A stretch of 64,000 bases of DNA, from NCBI GenBank assembly GCA_964393275.1, contig CAYMTA010000007.1, positions 1-64,000 of the forward strand. The letters run 5' to 3'. The translations under genes and the position numbers were made by a program. Below, piece by piece: positions 44,344 through 53,435 of this stretch. The notes below the pieces were generated by a model. The model saw only the letters and a list, made by a program, of their open reading frames with translations, did not search any database and was not told the origin of the DNA. The first letter of the stretch is position 1, and each line of letters begins with the position of its first letter. The stretch is from SLRI01 sp964393275. GTDB lineage: Bacteria > Pseudomonadota > Alphaproteobacteria > Geminicoccales > Geminicoccaceae.

Positions 44344-45602
44344 CCCGGCGCCGACCAGAAGCCGCCGCAGCCTTTGAGATCACCATCGAGAGCCTCGGGT
44401 TCAAGGGCGAAGGCACGGTCGTCCTGAACGGCGAGCGGCTGCTCGTCCCGGGCGCGCTGCCCGGCGAGCGCTGGCGGGTGCGTCGGGGCGCGCGCCGGGG
44501 CTGGCTCGAGCCCCTGGCCTGTCTCGCCCCGGGCGCCGAGCGGGCACAGCCCATCTGTCCGCATTTCGGCAGTTGCGGAGGCTGCACGCTGCAGCATCTC
44601 GAGGCCGATGCCTATGCCGAGCTGAAGCGCCGCCACATCCAGGGCGCGCTCCGCGCCCGGCATCTGGAGGTGCTGGAGCCGATCCTCGTCCACCGCAGCC
44701 CGCCGCACAGCCGCCGCCGGCTCCGGCTCGGCTTCGACCGCAATGGCCGTCTCGGCTTTCGCCGGCGCCACAGCCGGTCCATCGTGCCGATCGAGACCTG
44801 CCCGATCGCGCGGCCCGGGCTGGTCGCCCTCCTCGCCCCCCTGCGGCAGCTTCTTCCCCGGCTCGCATCCGCCCGGCCGGGTGGCGAGGCGACGCTGACC
44901 GCCCTCGACGGCGGCGCCGAGATCGTGCTCCACCTCATGATGGAGCCGAGCCTCGTCGAGCGCGAGGCGCTGGCGGCTTTCGCCGAGGCGGAGAAGCTGG
45001 TGCGGCTGGCGGTCGCGGTCGGCGGCGCCGAGCCGGAGCCGGTGGCCGCCCGCCTGCCGGCCCTTCTCACCATCGCCGGACGGCCGGTCGAGCTGCCGCC
45101 CGCGGCCTTCCTGCAGGCCACGGCGGAAGGCGAGGCCAGCCTGCAGGCCTTCGTTCTGCGCCATCTCCAGGGTGCCCGCCGCGTGGTCGACCTGTTCGCC
45201 GGGGTGGGCACACTCGGCCTGCCGCTGGCCGAGCAGGGTGTCCGGATACGGGCCTTCGACAACGCGGCCGACCTCGTCGCCGCCTGCCGCCATCCGCGCA
45301 TCACCGCAAGCTGTCGCAATCTCTTCCAGGCGCCCTTGGCCGCCGACGAGCTCGAGGGTTGCGACGCGGTGCTGCTCGATCCGCCGCGCGCGGGCGCCGA
45401 GGCGCAGGTGCACGAGCTCGCGAGGACAGGGATCGGCCGGATCGTCTACGTCTCCTGCGCGCCGGCGAGCTTCGCCCGCGACGCCGCCCTGCTCGCCGCC
45501 GACGGCTACCGGCTCGAGGCGCTCGAGATCGTCGACCAGTTCGTCTACACGGCCGAGGTCGAGCTCGCCGCGTTCTTCAGGCGATCGGCAAAAGGGGCTT
45601 GA
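44340..45602 (+). CDS. Class I SAM-dependent RNA methyltransferase (TrmA/RlmD family)
   Basis: This 420-residue enzyme is of the 5-methyluridine methyltransferase group. An N-terminal TRAM-like domain (about 12-65) is followed by an iron-sulfur motif CPHFGSCGGCTLQHL (about 76-90). The SAM-binding site is VVDLFAGVGTLGLPLA (about 282-297) and the catalytic motif region includes LLDPPRAGAE (about 344-353). The nucleophilic cysteine lies in IVYVSCAPASFARD (about 368-381). The start is TTG, overlapping the preceding stop. Its target, 23S rRNA or tRNA, is not certain from sequence. tRNA-Glu follows 40 bases after the stop. Confidence 0.92.
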   Translation: MTRRRPEAAAAFEITIESLGFKGEGTVVLNGERLLVPGALPGERWRVRRGARRGWLEPLACLAPGAERAQPICPHFGSCGGCTLQHLEADAYAELKRRHIQGALRARHLEVLEPILVHRSPPHSRRRLRLGFDRNGRLGFRRRHSRSIVPIETCPIARPGLVALLAPLRQLLPRLASARPGGEATLTALDGGAEIVLHLMMEPSLVEREALAAFAEAEKLVRLAVAVGGAEPEPVAARLPALLTIAGRPVELPPAAFLQATAEGEASLQAFVLRHLQGARRVVDLFAGVGTLGLPLAEQGVRIRAFDNAADLVAACRHPRITASCRNLFQAPLAADELEGCDAVLLDPPRAGAEAQVHELARTGIGRIVYVSCAPASFARDAALLAADGYRLEALEIVDQFVYTAEVELAAFFRRSAKGA

Positions 45603-45642
45603 TCGGCGACGCCCGAGCTTCTACCTACCAGCCATCGCTCGC

Positions 45643-45717
45643 GACCCCTTCGTCTAGCGGTCAGGACGTCAGCCTCTCACGCTGAAAACACGGGTTCGAT
45701 TCCCGTAGGGGTCGCCA
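45643..45717 (+). tRNA. tRNA-Glu (anticodon CTC)
   Basis: The 75-base sequence folds as a cloverleaf. The acceptor stem GACCCCT pairs with AGGGGTC, followed by discriminator G and an encoded CCA. The anticodon stem TCAGC/GCTGA encloses the loop CTCTCAC with anticodon CTC, reading GAG. The T arm is CGGGTTCGATTCCCG. It is the only RNA gene seen in the window. Confidence 0.97.
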
Positions 45718-45734
45718 TCACCCATCCAGGGTGA
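45718..45734 (+). terminator. Small hairpin directly after tRNA-Glu
   Basis: TCACCC and GGGTGA form a 6-base-pair stem with a 5-base loop starting one base after the CCA end. There is no U run. It may mark the 3' trailer processed by RNases or a weak terminator. Confidence 0.4.
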
Positions 45735-45775
45735 AGGCGCGCAGCCGACCGCCGCAGCCGCGCCGCCCCGAGGGC

Positions 45776-46582
45776 TCAGTCCCCCTCGGGCGCCTCTTCC
45801 TCCTCCTCCTCCGCCGCCTGCGCCTCGGCCTTCTTCTTCTCGGCGAGCCGCACGAGGTGGATGGAGATCTCGTAGAGCGCCAGGATCGGCAGGCCCAGGC
45901 CAAGCTGGCTGATGACGTCCGGCGGTGTCAGCACGGCGGCGACCACGAACACGCCAACCACCGCATACTTGCGATTGCGGGCCAGCCCCTCGGCCGTGAC
46001 CAGGCCGACCCGGCCCATGAGCGTCAGCGCCACCGGCAGCTGGAAGCACAGCCCGAAGGCGAAGATCAGCTTCATCACGAGGTCGAGATACTCGCCCACG
46101 CGCGCCTCGAGCTCGATCGGCAGTGTGCCCGGCCCGCCCGGCGTCTCGAAGCTGACGAAGAACCGCCAGGCCAGCGGGAAGATGACGTAGTAGACCATCG
46201 CCCCGCCGAGAAAGAACAGCACCGGAGTCGCTATCAGGAACGGCAGGAAGGCCTGCTTCTCGTTTCGATACAGTCCAGGCGCGATGAAAAGATAAAGCTG
46301 GGTGGCGACGAACGGGAAGGTGATGAAGGCGCCGGCGAAGAAGGCGACCTTCAGATAGGTGAAGAAGGCCTCGGTCAGGCTCGTGTAGATCATCCGCCGG
46401 CCGGTCTGGCCCTCGTAGATGGCGGCGAGCGGGCGAACGAGGAAGGCGTAGATCTGCTCGGAGAAGAAGTAGCAGACGACAAAGCCGAGCAGGATCGCCG
46501 CGGCGCTGTACATGAGGCGGTTGCGCAGCTCGAGCAAATGGTCGAGCAGCGGCATTTCACGGTCGTCGATGTCCTTGATCAC
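45776..46582 (-). CDS. tatC: Sec-independent protein translocase TatC
   Basis: This 268-residue multi-spanning core receptor of the twin-arginine translocase recognises the RR signal of folded proteins. The conserved N-terminal MPLLDHLLELRNRLMYS (about 10-26) contains the glutamate and arginine of the signal-binding site. Six helices follow, with PFVATQLYLFIAPGLYRNEK near 90-109 as another family signature. The C-terminus ends in an acidic tail rich in glutamate. The start is GTG. It closes the tatABC operon, 24 bases after tatB. Confidence 0.95.
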   Translation of the reverse strand: MIKDIDDREMPLLDHLLELRNRLMYSAAAILLGFVVCYFFSEQIYAFLVRPLAAIYEGQTGRRMIYTSLTEAFFTYLKVAFFAGAFITFPFVATQLYLFIAPGLYRNEKQAFLPFLIATPVLFFLGGAMVYYVIFPLAWRFFVSFETPGGPGTLPIELEARVGEYLDLVMKLIFAFGLCFQLPVALTLMGRVGLVTAEGLARNRKYAVVGVFVVAAVLTPPDVISQLGLGLPILALYEISIHLVRLAEKKKAEAQAAEEEEEEAPEGD

Positions 46583-46606
46583 GGCAGCCTGGGTCCGATC
46601 GTCAGA

Positions 46607-47068
46607 CTAGGAGCGGGGCGAGCTGGCCGCGTCCGAAGGGGTTGCCGCAACCGTGCCGGCCTCGGCCGGCGCGCCGGCGCCACTGCCGGTCGTGACAGCA
46701 CCCTCCTCGACCGCAGAAGCGGGCGGCTGGATCTTCGCTGGAGTGGCTGTCGGCTTGGCGGCAAGGCTGCGCTTGGGCTTGTCCTCGACCTCGAACGCGC
46801 GCTTGAGCTCGCCTTTCGGATCGACGGCGTCGCGGATCGTGTTGCGGAGATCCATCCGGCCGGTTCGGTCGATGCTCTTCTTGATCTCGTCGAGCTCCGC
46901 CTCGCGGGCCATGTCGTCGATCGACCGCTGGAAATCGCGGGCCAGCGCGCGTGCCCGGCCGGTCCAGCGGCCGATCGTCCGGGCGACCTTGGGCAGGTCC
47001 TTCGGGCCGATGACGATCAGCGCCACCAGCATGATAACGGCCATTTCCGACCAGCCGATATCGAACAT
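46607..47068 (-). CDS. tatB: Sec-independent protein translocase TatB
   Basis: This 153-residue subunit has the typical N-terminal hairpin: MFDIGWSEMAVIMLVALIVI (1-20) then GPKDLPKVARTIG, followed by an amphipathic helix (to about 70) and a long Pro/Ala-rich tail. It forms the receptor complex with TatC. The glutamate in the membrane helix (Glu8) is conserved in TatB. It lies 40 bases after tatA. Confidence 0.94.
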   Translation of the reverse strand: MFDIGWSEMAVIMLVALIVIGPKDLPKVARTIGRWTGRARALARDFQRSIDDMAREAELDEIKKSIDRTGRMDLRNTIRDAVDPKGELKRAFEVEDKPKRSLAAKPTATPAKIQPPASAVEEGAVTTGSGAGAPAEAGTVAATPSDAASSPRS

Positions 47069-47108
47069 GAGCGCCCTTCAGCCGCTAGCGTGCCGCTCCC
47101 CGCCGCAC

Positions 47109-47336
47109 CTAGCCCTTGGCCACCTCGTCCTTGGCCCGGTCCATCTTGATGTCGGGGCTGGTCACCTCGTCGCCCAGCACGCGCGGCGCCGGATCGTCGT
47201 CGTCGTCCTTCATGCCCTTCTTGAAGTTCTTCACGCCCGACGCGACGTCGCCCATCACCTTCGGCAGCTTGCCCGCGCCGAACAGGATGAGGACGATCAC
47301 GAGGATCAGGACGACCTGCCAAATACCGATGCTCAT
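47109..47336 (-). CDS. tatA: Sec-independent protein translocase TatA
   Basis: The 75-residue pore-forming subunit has a membrane helix (about 3-20) ending in the conserved FG motif (LILFGAGKLPKVMGD), an amphipathic helix (to about 44), and a short acidic tail (KDDDDDP). It oligomerises around the TatBC receptor when cargo is bound. It is the first of the three tat genes, 98 bases downstream of scpB. Confidence 0.95.
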   Translation of the reverse strand: MSIGIWQVVLILVIVLILFGAGKLPKVMGDVASGVKNFKKGMKDDDDDPAPRVLGDEVTSPDIKMDRAKDEVAKG

Positions 47337-47434
47337 GGGGAACCCTCTTGGTGCCGCAGTTCCAACTCCCGAAGCCGGGAGGGCACGTTCCGCGGATGCT
47401 GTCGCAGTCTGGCAAAAAAAAAGGGGCGGCGCAA

Positions 47435-48061
47435 TCAGCTCCCCGCAGCTCCGGGAGACATCTCGGCCCGAGCCGGGCTATCGGCTTCGGCGGGCACCTC
47501 ATCGGCCGCCGATCCACGGCCCCCGGCCGCGCGAAACAGGCCCGCCGCCTCCAGCTCGTCCAGCCGCGGCAGATCGTCGAGCGAGGCGAGCTGGAACTGA
47601 TCGAGAAAGCCCGGCGTCGTCACCCAGGTGACCGGCCGGCCCGGCACCTCGCGCCGCCCCTTGGGCCTGACCCACCCCGCTTCGACGAGCTGGTCGAGGG
47701 TGCCGCGGGCGACGGGCACGCCGCGCACCGCCTCGATCTCCGCACGGGTCACGGGCTGCTGGTAGGCGATGATCGCGAGCGTCTCCATCGCCGCCTTCGA
47801 CAGCCGGCGGCGGCGCTGCTCGATGCGCTCGAGATGGGGCGCCACGCTCGGGGCGGTACGGAAGGCCCACTGCCGCCCGTGCCGCTCGAGCCGCACGCCA
47901 CGCGACGCATACTCGGCCTCGAGCTCCTCCAGAATGGCCAGCACATGCCGGCCATCCCTGACATGCGCCTGCAGCAGCGCCTCGTCCAGGGGCTCGCGGC
48001 TCTGGAACAGCAGCGCCTCGATGACCAGCTTGGCGTCGATCGCCTCGGCTTCGTCGCTCAT
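47435..48061 (-). CDS. scpB: Segregation and condensation protein B
   Basis: This 208-residue winged-helix protein forms, with ScpA and SMC, the bacterial condensin that organises the chromosome. Recognisable parts are AKLVIEALLFQSREPLDEA (about 10-28), KAAMETLAIIAYQQPVTRAE (about 89-108) and VRGVPVARGTLDQLVEAGWV (about 112-131). The start overlaps the scpA stop (ATGA). A run of nine T on the coding strand lies about 13 bases after the stop but lacks a good stem before it. Confidence 0.94.
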   Translation of the reverse strand: MSDEAEAIDAKLVIEALLFQSREPLDEALLQAHVRDGRHVLAILEELEAEYASRGVRLERHGRQWAFRTAPSVAPHLERIEQRRRRLSKAAMETLAIIAYQQPVTRAEIEAVRGVPVARGTLDQLVEAGWVRPKGRREVPGRPVTWVTTPGFLDQFQLASLDDLPRLDELEAAGLFRAAGGRGSAADEVPAEADSPARAEMSPGAAGS

Positions 48062-48789
48062 CGCCGCCGGATCCGGATCGGACCGAACGGCGCCAACTGG
48101 TCGATCTCGATGGTGCCGCGCTTGGCCAGCTCGAGGCTGGCGACCAGCGAGGCTGCCAGGGCCGAGCGTCCGAGAAAGGCGTCCTCGAGCCCGGGCGGCA
48201 GGAAGCCGGCGAGGTCCTGCCAGTCGCGGCCGGTCAGCAGTCGCGACAGCCGCTCGAGCGCCGCCTCCACGCTCATCGCCCGGCGTGGCACCAGCCGGAT
48301 GGATTGCTGCCGCCGGCGCGCCATGAGCCGGGCGTAGGAATCGAGGAGGCCGGCCAGATCGGGCCGCCAGTGATCCTCGTGGCGCACTGGAGCCGGCTCC
48401 GGCGAGCCGCGCGCGAAGCGTGCCACCTCGAGCTCCGGGCAGAGCTCGAGCCAGGCGACGGCACGGCGGATCGCATCGAGCTTGCGCAGCCGGGCGGCGA
48501 GCGCCTCGGCCAGCGCATCGACGTCCTCGGCCTCGCGCGCCTCCCTGGGCAGGAGAAGCTGGGATTTCATGAAGGCGAGCCAGGCCGCCATCACCAGATA
48601 CTCGGCCGCCAGCGCCAGCTCGCGGGCACGGGCCTCCTCGAGATAGGCGAGGAACTGGTCCGCCAGCGCCAGGATCGAGATGCGCGACAGATCGACCTTC
48701 TGCGCGCGGGCGAGCTCGAGCAGCAGATCGAGCGGCCCCTCGAATCCATCCAGATCGACGACGAAGCGATCGGGCGAAAGATCGCTCAT
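48058..48789 (-). CDS. scpA: Segregation and condensation protein A
   Basis: This 243-residue kleisin subunit of the SMC-ScpAB condensin shows the N-terminal FEGPLDLLLELARAQKVDLSR (split around 14-34) and ILALADQFLAYLEEAR near 36-51, which contact the SMC neck. LVMAAWLAFMKSQLLLP (about 64-80) is the next conserved helix. I chose the ATG at 48789 because it overlaps the protease stop (ATGA); an upstream ATG at 48798 exists. Confidence 0.94.
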   Translation of the reverse strand: MSDLSPDRFVVDLDGFEGPLDLLLELARAQKVDLSRISILALADQFLAYLEEARARELALAAEYLVMAAWLAFMKSQLLLPREAREAEDVDALAEALAARLRKLDAIRRAVAWLELCPELEVARFARGSPEPAPVRHEDHWRPDLAGLLDSYARLMARRRQQSIRLVPRRAMSVEAALERLSRLLTGRDWQDLAGFLPPGLEDAFLGRSALAASLVASLELAKRGTIEIDQLAPFGPIRIRRR

Positions 48790-49478
48790 CCGCCCCATCC
48801 GGTGAGCACCAGGATCAGCGAATGCACACCCTGCACCATGGGAAAGAGCACGGCGGCCAGCGGGTTGATGGCGAAGCCCAGCTCGCGCGCGAGCAGGGGC
48901 AGAACGAAGATGATGCCGAGCAGGATGAAAAGGCCGTAACGCTCGGTGCGGGCGTATTGGATGGCGAGCGGGGTCGGCAGCAGCCCGGTCAGCACCCGAC
49001 CGCCATCGAGCGGCAGGAGCGGCAGCATGTTGAAGCAGGCGAGCACGACATTGATGAGCAGCGCGTTGTCGAGATTCTGCCAGATCCAGAGCCCCAGATC
49101 GCTCTTCGATCCGACGAACCCATGCATCAGCACCGCCGCCGCCAACGCCATCGCGATGTTGATGGCCGGGCCGGCCAGGGCCACCCAGATCATGTCGCGC
49201 TTGGGGTTGCGCAGGCGATGGAAGGCGACCGGCACGGGCTTGGCCCAGCCGAAGATGAAGGGTGCTCCGACGAACAGCAGCAGGCCTGGCAGGATGAACG
49301 TGCCGAACGGGTCGACATGCCGGATCGGGTTGAAGCTGAGGCGACCCAGGGACTTGGCCGTGTTGTCGCCGAGCTTGTTGGCGGCCCAGGCATGCGCCGC
49401 CTCATGGAGCGTGATGGCGATCACCACCGGCAGGAACCAGACCGAGAGCGTTTGCCCGAGGGCGACGAGATCAGGCAC
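48786..49478 (-). CDS. Site-2 protease family (M50) membrane metalloprotease
   Basis: This 230-residue intramembrane zinc protease of the short S2P type has the zinc motif HExxH in AITLHEAAHAWAANKLGD (about 21-38) and the third ligand in VLACFNMLPLLPLDGGRVLTG (split around 148-168, with NxxPxPxLDGG-like NMLPLLPLDGG). There are about six membrane segments and no PDZ domain. Such proteases cut membrane-bound regulators or remnant signal peptides, and its target is unknown. The start is GTG. It is translationally linked to nagZ upstream and scpA downstream. Confidence 0.92.
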   Translation of the reverse strand: MPDLVALGQTLSVWFLPVVIAITLHEAAHAWAANKLGDNTAKSLGRLSFNPIRHVDPFGTFILPGLLLFVGAPFIFGWAKPVPVAFHRLRNPKRDMIWVALAGPAINIAMALAAAVLMHGFVGSKSDLGLWIWQNLDNALLINVVLACFNMLPLLPLDGGRVLTGLLPTPLAIQYARTERYGLFILLGIIFVLPLLARELGFAINPLAAVLFPMVQGVHSLILVLTGWGG

Positions 49479-50490
49479 GACCGACCTCGGGGTCGAGCAG
49501 GTCGGCCAGGGCCGTCACCAGACCGTCCAGCGGCTCATCCGCGCTCGGTCGTCCGGGCCGCAGCGCCTGCAGACGGGCCATCCTGGCGGATTTGAGGCCC
49601 GGCACCGCGTTCAGAACGGCCTCGAGCTCGTCCGCCTCGCCATTGCAGTGCAGCGCCAGATCACAACCCGCGACGAGAGCCGCCAGGGCCCGTTCGGCGA
49701 TCGACCCTGAGAGCGCCTGCATGCCGAGATCATCGCTCAGCAGCAGTCCCTGAAAGCCGATCGCCCCTCGGATGACCTCGGCGATCACCCGGGGCGACTG
49801 GGTCGCCGGGTGGTCCGGATCGATCGCGGCGAAGACGATGTGCGCGGTCATGCCGAGCGGCAGGTCGGCGAGCGGCCGGAAGGCCCGCCAGTCGGTGGCC
49901 TCCAGGAGTGCGCGTTCCGCCTCGACACGGGGCAGCTCGAGATGGCTGTCGCAGGTCGCCCGGCCGTGTCCGGGCAGATGCTTGATCACCGGCACGACGC
50001 CGGATGCCATGAGCGTGTCGGCGGTTATTCGACCGAGAGCGGCGACGAGCGCCGGATCGGCGGCGAAGGCCCTGTCGCCGATCGCCCGCGTCGTCTCCGG
50101 CATCAGGAGATCGAGGCAGGGCGCGCAGACGACGTCGATGCCGACCTGGCGCAGGATCGCGGCCATTGCCCTGGCCTGCAGCGCCGCGGCCGCCTCGCCG
50201 GCGGGCCGGTCGCGCTCGGCCAGCCGCCCCAGCGTCCGCGCCGGCCAGAGCTGCGGCCATTGCGGCGGGCCGAGCCGCTGCACCCGGCCGCCCTCCTGGT
50301 CGACCAGGATGGGCACCCAGCGATCGGGGAACAGCGCCCGCAGCTCGGCGGTCAGGGCCTGCAGCTGCGTCCGGCTCTGGCAATTCCGCTTGAACAGGAT
50401 GAAGCCGGCGGGCGGCTTCGCCCTGAGCAACTGCCGTTCATGCGGCAGGAGGACAGCTCCGGCGATTCCGACAATGGCAGCCTTGGGCAA
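49471..50490 (-). CDS. nagZ: Beta-N-acetylhexosaminidase (NagZ-type)
   Basis: This glycoside hydrolase family 3 enzyme removes N-acetylglucosamine from recycled muropeptides in the cytoplasm, about 339 residues. ILVDQEGGRVQRL (about 61-73) and the catalytic loop VIKHLPGHGRATCDSHLEL (about 163-181, with the His of the Asp-His dyad) are clear, as is LLLSDDLGMQAL near 240-251, bearing the nucleophile aspartate. I chose the TTG at 50490 because GAAGGAG lies 6 bases upstream; an in-frame TTG at 50514, overlapping the SPOR stop, would add eight residues without a ribosome site. Confidence 0.92.
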   Translation of the reverse strand: MPKAAIVGIAGAVLLPHERQLLRAKPPAGFILFKRNCQSRTQLQALTAELRALFPDRWVPILVDQEGGRVQRLGPPQWPQLWPARTLGRLAERDRPAGEAAAALQARAMAAILRQVGIDVVCAPCLDLLMPETTRAIGDRAFAADPALVAALGRITADTLMASGVVPVIKHLPGHGRATCDSHLELPRVEAERALLEATDWRAFRPLADLPLGMTAHIVFAAIDPDHPATQSPRVIAEVIRGAIGFQGLLLSDDLGMQALSGSIAERALAALVAGCDLALHCNGEADELEAVLNAVPGLKSARMARLQALRPGRPSADEPLDGLVTALADLLDPEVGRA

Positions 50491-50510
50491 GCGCGCTCCT
50501 TCGAACGCCC

Positions 50511-51593
50511 TCAAGAAGTCGGCCCGACGATGAAGCAGTCGCCGCCGGCCTGCTGCAGCGACCGGCAGGCCCGATCGGCCGCCTCGCGGCCGGCGAACGG
50601 GCCGGCCTGCAGGCGAAAGACGGTGTTGCCGCCGACCTTCGCCTGCTCCACGCGGCTGCGCAGGCCACCGAGCACGGCGGGATGCTTGCGCTGCAGATCG
50701 GTCCAGGCCGCCGCGGCAGCCGCCTCGTCGCGCACCGCCAGAAGCTGCAGGCGGAAGCTCGAGGCCAGCTCGCCCGACGCGGCCGGCGCCGTCGCCGTTT
50801 GCGTGCGGACCGGCGCGGGAGCCGCCGATCGCGCCGGCGGCGGGCTCGCGGCGCGGGAGGGCGCCGGCTGGGGGGCAGGCGGGCGGGTCGTCGTCGTGAC
50901 CGTCGGCGCCGGCGTCGCCATGGTGGCGGCACCGGCCGCGGGCACGGCCGGAGCAGGCGCTTCGGGCGCCGGCTCGGCGGCCGGTGCCGCGGTCGCGGCG
51001 GGAGGCTTCGCTGCGGCCGGAACGGCTGCCGCGGCGGGTGCCGGGGCAGCCGGCAGCTCGTCGACCGCGGTCGCCGACGCGGCGCCACCGTCACCGGGCT
51101 CGATGTCGCGCAGCTCTTTTGGACCTTCGGCCAGATCGGCGAGCAGGGCATCGAGGCTGTCGGGCTCGCCCTTGCCGGGCGCGGCCGGCTCGGCCTGCAG
51201 CTCATCCGGAATGACATCGGCGGACGAGCGTGGCGCCGGCTCGTCGCGCGGTATCAGACGTTCGACCCGAACCGGCGCGTCGGGCTCGTTGAGCGCCTGG
51301 ACGACCACCGATTCCTCGTTGACGACGGGAGCGCCCCCCCGCTCGTTCGGCGCACGCTTGAGCGGCCCGGCCTCCGCTCGCACCACCGGTGGTGCCTCGT
51401 CGCCACCCGGCATCATATCCTGATAGGCGAACCAGACGACCGACACGAAGAGAAGGAGGACCGCGGCGACCAGGCCGCCGACGACGAAGCCTCGGTAGCG
51501 TCGCCTGGGCCGGCTCCGCGTCGGCGCGCGGCGCAGCGCGGCCACGTCGACCGAATTCTCGTCGATCGTCTCGAACGGTCGTGCCTGGTTCAT
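50511..51593 (-). CDS. SPOR domain-containing membrane protein
   Basis: This 360-residue protein binds peptidoglycan at the division site through its C-terminal SPOR domain. One membrane helix (about 34-57) follows a short cytoplasmic region rich in arginine. A long Ala/Pro-rich linker (about 165-275) spans the periplasm. The SPOR domain (about 280-357) shows FRLQLLAVRDEAAAAAAWTD, VFRLQAGPFAGREAADRACR and the final FIVGP. It resembles FtsN/DedD-like proteins in layout. It lies between argS and nagZ, the usual alphaproteobacterial position. Confidence 0.9.
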   Translation of the reverse strand: MNQARPFETIDENSVDVAALRRAPTRSRPRRRYRGFVVGGLVAAVLLLFVSVVWFAYQDMMPGGDEAPPVVRAEAGPLKRAPNERGGAPVVNEESVVVQALNEPDAPVRVERLIPRDEPAPRSSADVIPDELQAEPAAPGKGEPDSLDALLADLAEGPKELRDIEPGDGGAASATAVDELPAAPAPAAAAVPAAAKPPAATAAPAAEPAPEAPAPAVPAAGAATMATPAPTVTTTTRPPAPQPAPSRAASPPPARSAAPAPVRTQTATAPAASGELASSFRLQLLAVRDEAAAAAAWTDLQRKHPAVLGGLRSRVEQAKVGGNTVFRLQAGPFAGREAADRACRSLQQAGGDCFIVGPTS

Positions 51594-51645
51594 CTCTCGT
51601 CCGATCCTCCCGCCGGCTCCGACGTGGAGCCCGGCTGGCCAAGAC

Positions 51646-53394
51646 CTAGTGCATTTCGGCCACCGGCGTCACGCCTATGATTCGCAGCCCGTTGGCCAGC
51701 ACCTGCCGGACGGCCCGCAGCATGGCGAGGCGGGCGCCACTGAGCTCGGGCTGGTCCTTCCTGAAGAAGCGCAGCGTCGCGTCCTCATTGCCACGGGTCC
51801 AGAGCGCATGGAAGTCGCTCGCCAGCTCGTGCAGGAAGAACGCGACACGGTGCGGCTCGTGCTGAAGGGCGGCGCTGACCACGACCCGCGGGAAGAGCGC
51901 TGCAGTCTTGACCAGGGTCAGCTCGGCCGGATCCACGAGCCGGGCGAGCTCGGCCGCGCCGGCCCCTGCGCCACGCGGCTCCAGCCCTTCCGCCTCGGCG
52001 TGACGCAGCACGGAGCAAATCCGCGCATGGGCGTACTGCACATAGAAGACGGGATTGTCCTTCGATTGCTCGACCACCTTCGCGAGGTCGAAATCGAGCG
52101 CCGCGTCGTTCTTGCGCGTCAGCATGATGAAGCGAAAGGCGTCCTTGCCGACCTCGTCGATGACGTCGCGCAGGGTGACGATGCGGCCGGCCCGTTTCGA
52201 CATCTTCACCGGCTGGCCCCCGTCGAGCAGGTTGACGAGCTGGCAGAGGCGAACCTCGAGCCGGCCGGCACCCTGGCTCAGCGCCTGGACCGCCGCCTGC
52301 AGCCGCTTGACATAGCCGCCGTGATCGGCGCCCCAGACGTCGATCATCAGGGGAAAGCCGCGCTCGAACTTGTCGAGATGATAGGCGAGGTCGGCGGCGA
52401 AATAGGTCCAGGCACCGGTCGAGCGCTTCAGCGGCCGGTCCACGTCGTCGCCATAGGCGGTCGCCCGGAAGAGCAGCTGCGGCACCGGCTCCCAGTCGTC
52501 GACCGGCTTGCCCTTGGGCGGCGGCAGGGTGCCGGTGTAGAGCAGGCCGAGCCGCTCGAGATGGTCCAGCGCCGCATCGACCCGGCCCGCCTCGACCAGC
52601 GCCCGCTCCGAGGTGAAGACATCGAAGGTGACGCCCAGCGCTCCGAGATCGTCCTTGATCCGCCGCAGCATCCAGGCAACGCCCTCGCGGCCGAAAGGAT
52701 CGAGCCATTCCTGCTCCAGCCGGTCGCGCCAATAGGCGCCGTCGCGCTCGGCGATCGCCCGCGCGACCGGCACCAGCTCTGGGAGCGGATAGAGGCCCTG
52801 CGCCACCGGCCCGGGCTCGTCTCCCAGGGCCTCGAGGTAGCGGTGATGGATCGACCGCGCCAGGATCTCGATCTGCGCGCCGCCGTCATTGATGTAGTAC
52901 TCGCGCGTGACCGCGAAGCCGGCATGGGCGAGCAGCGTGGCCAGCGCGTCGCCGAAGACCGTGCCGCGCCCGTGCCCGACATGCAGCGGGCCGGTCGGGT
53001 TGGCGGAGCAGAACTCGACATTGACCTTCTGGCCCTGACCCACGGCGGACCGGCCATAGTCGTCGCCCGCCTCGAGAATGACACCCACCTGAGCCTGCAC
53101 GAAGCCCGCCGTCAGGTGCATGTTGACGAAGCCGGGCGGCACCGCCTCGACGGTCGCCAGCATCGCCTCGCCGGCGAGCTCCCCGGCCAGCGCCTCGGCG
53201 ATGACGAGCGGCTTCAACCGTGCCGGCCTGGCCAGGACCAGGGCGGCATTGGTCGCCGCATCGCCGTGCCCCCGCTCGCGCGGCGGTTCGACCGTGATGC
53301 GATCGAGCGGCAGGTCGGCGGGCAGCCGCCCCGCCGCGATCAGCCGGCGAAGTGCTGCCAGCACGGCCGAAAGAAGCGTATCGAAGGGGTCCAT
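51646..53394 (-). CDS. argS: Arginyl-tRNA synthetase
   Basis: This 582-residue class I synthetase has an N-terminal Add-1 domain (about 1-110). The HIGH signature appears as ANPTGPLHVGHGRG (about 131-144) and the KMSKS equivalent as KMSKRAGRIVTLRD (about 398-411). The C-terminal DALR anticodon-binding domain (about 460-582) includes the typical QYAHARICSVLRHAEAEG. The length is normal. It follows dgt by 41 bases on the same strand. Confidence 0.96.
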   Translation of the reverse strand: MDPFDTLLSAVLAALRRLIAAGRLPADLPLDRITVEPPRERGHGDAATNAALVLARPARLKPLVIAEALAGELAGEAMLATVEAVPPGFVNMHLTAGFVQAQVGVILEAGDDYGRSAVGQGQKVNVEFCSANPTGPLHVGHGRGTVFGDALATLLAHAGFAVTREYYINDGGAQIEILARSIHHRYLEALGDEPGPVAQGLYPLPELVPVARAIAERDGAYWRDRLEQEWLDPFGREGVAWMLRRIKDDLGALGVTFDVFTSERALVEAGRVDAALDHLERLGLLYTGTLPPPKGKPVDDWEPVPQLLFRATAYGDDVDRPLKRSTGAWTYFAADLAYHLDKFERGFPLMIDVWGADHGGYVKRLQAAVQALSQGAGRLEVRLCQLVNLLDGGQPVKMSKRAGRIVTLRDVIDEVGKDAFRFIMLTRKNDAALDFDLAKVVEQSKDNPVFYVQYAHARICSVLRHAEAEGLEPRGAGAGAAELARLVDPAELTLVKTAALFPRVVVSAALQHEPHRVAFFLHELASDFHALWTRGNEDATLRFFRKDQPELSGARLAMLRAVRQVLANGLRIIGVTPVAEMH

Positions 53395-53435
53395 CGTCGC
53401 ATCCGATCAAGGGCATTCGGCTCCGGGACCGACCG

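Noticed and set aside
47414..47422. Run of nine A (T on the coding strand) after scpB as an intrinsic terminator
   Set aside because: Only a 4-base stem could be found before the T run, too weak for a confident terminator call.
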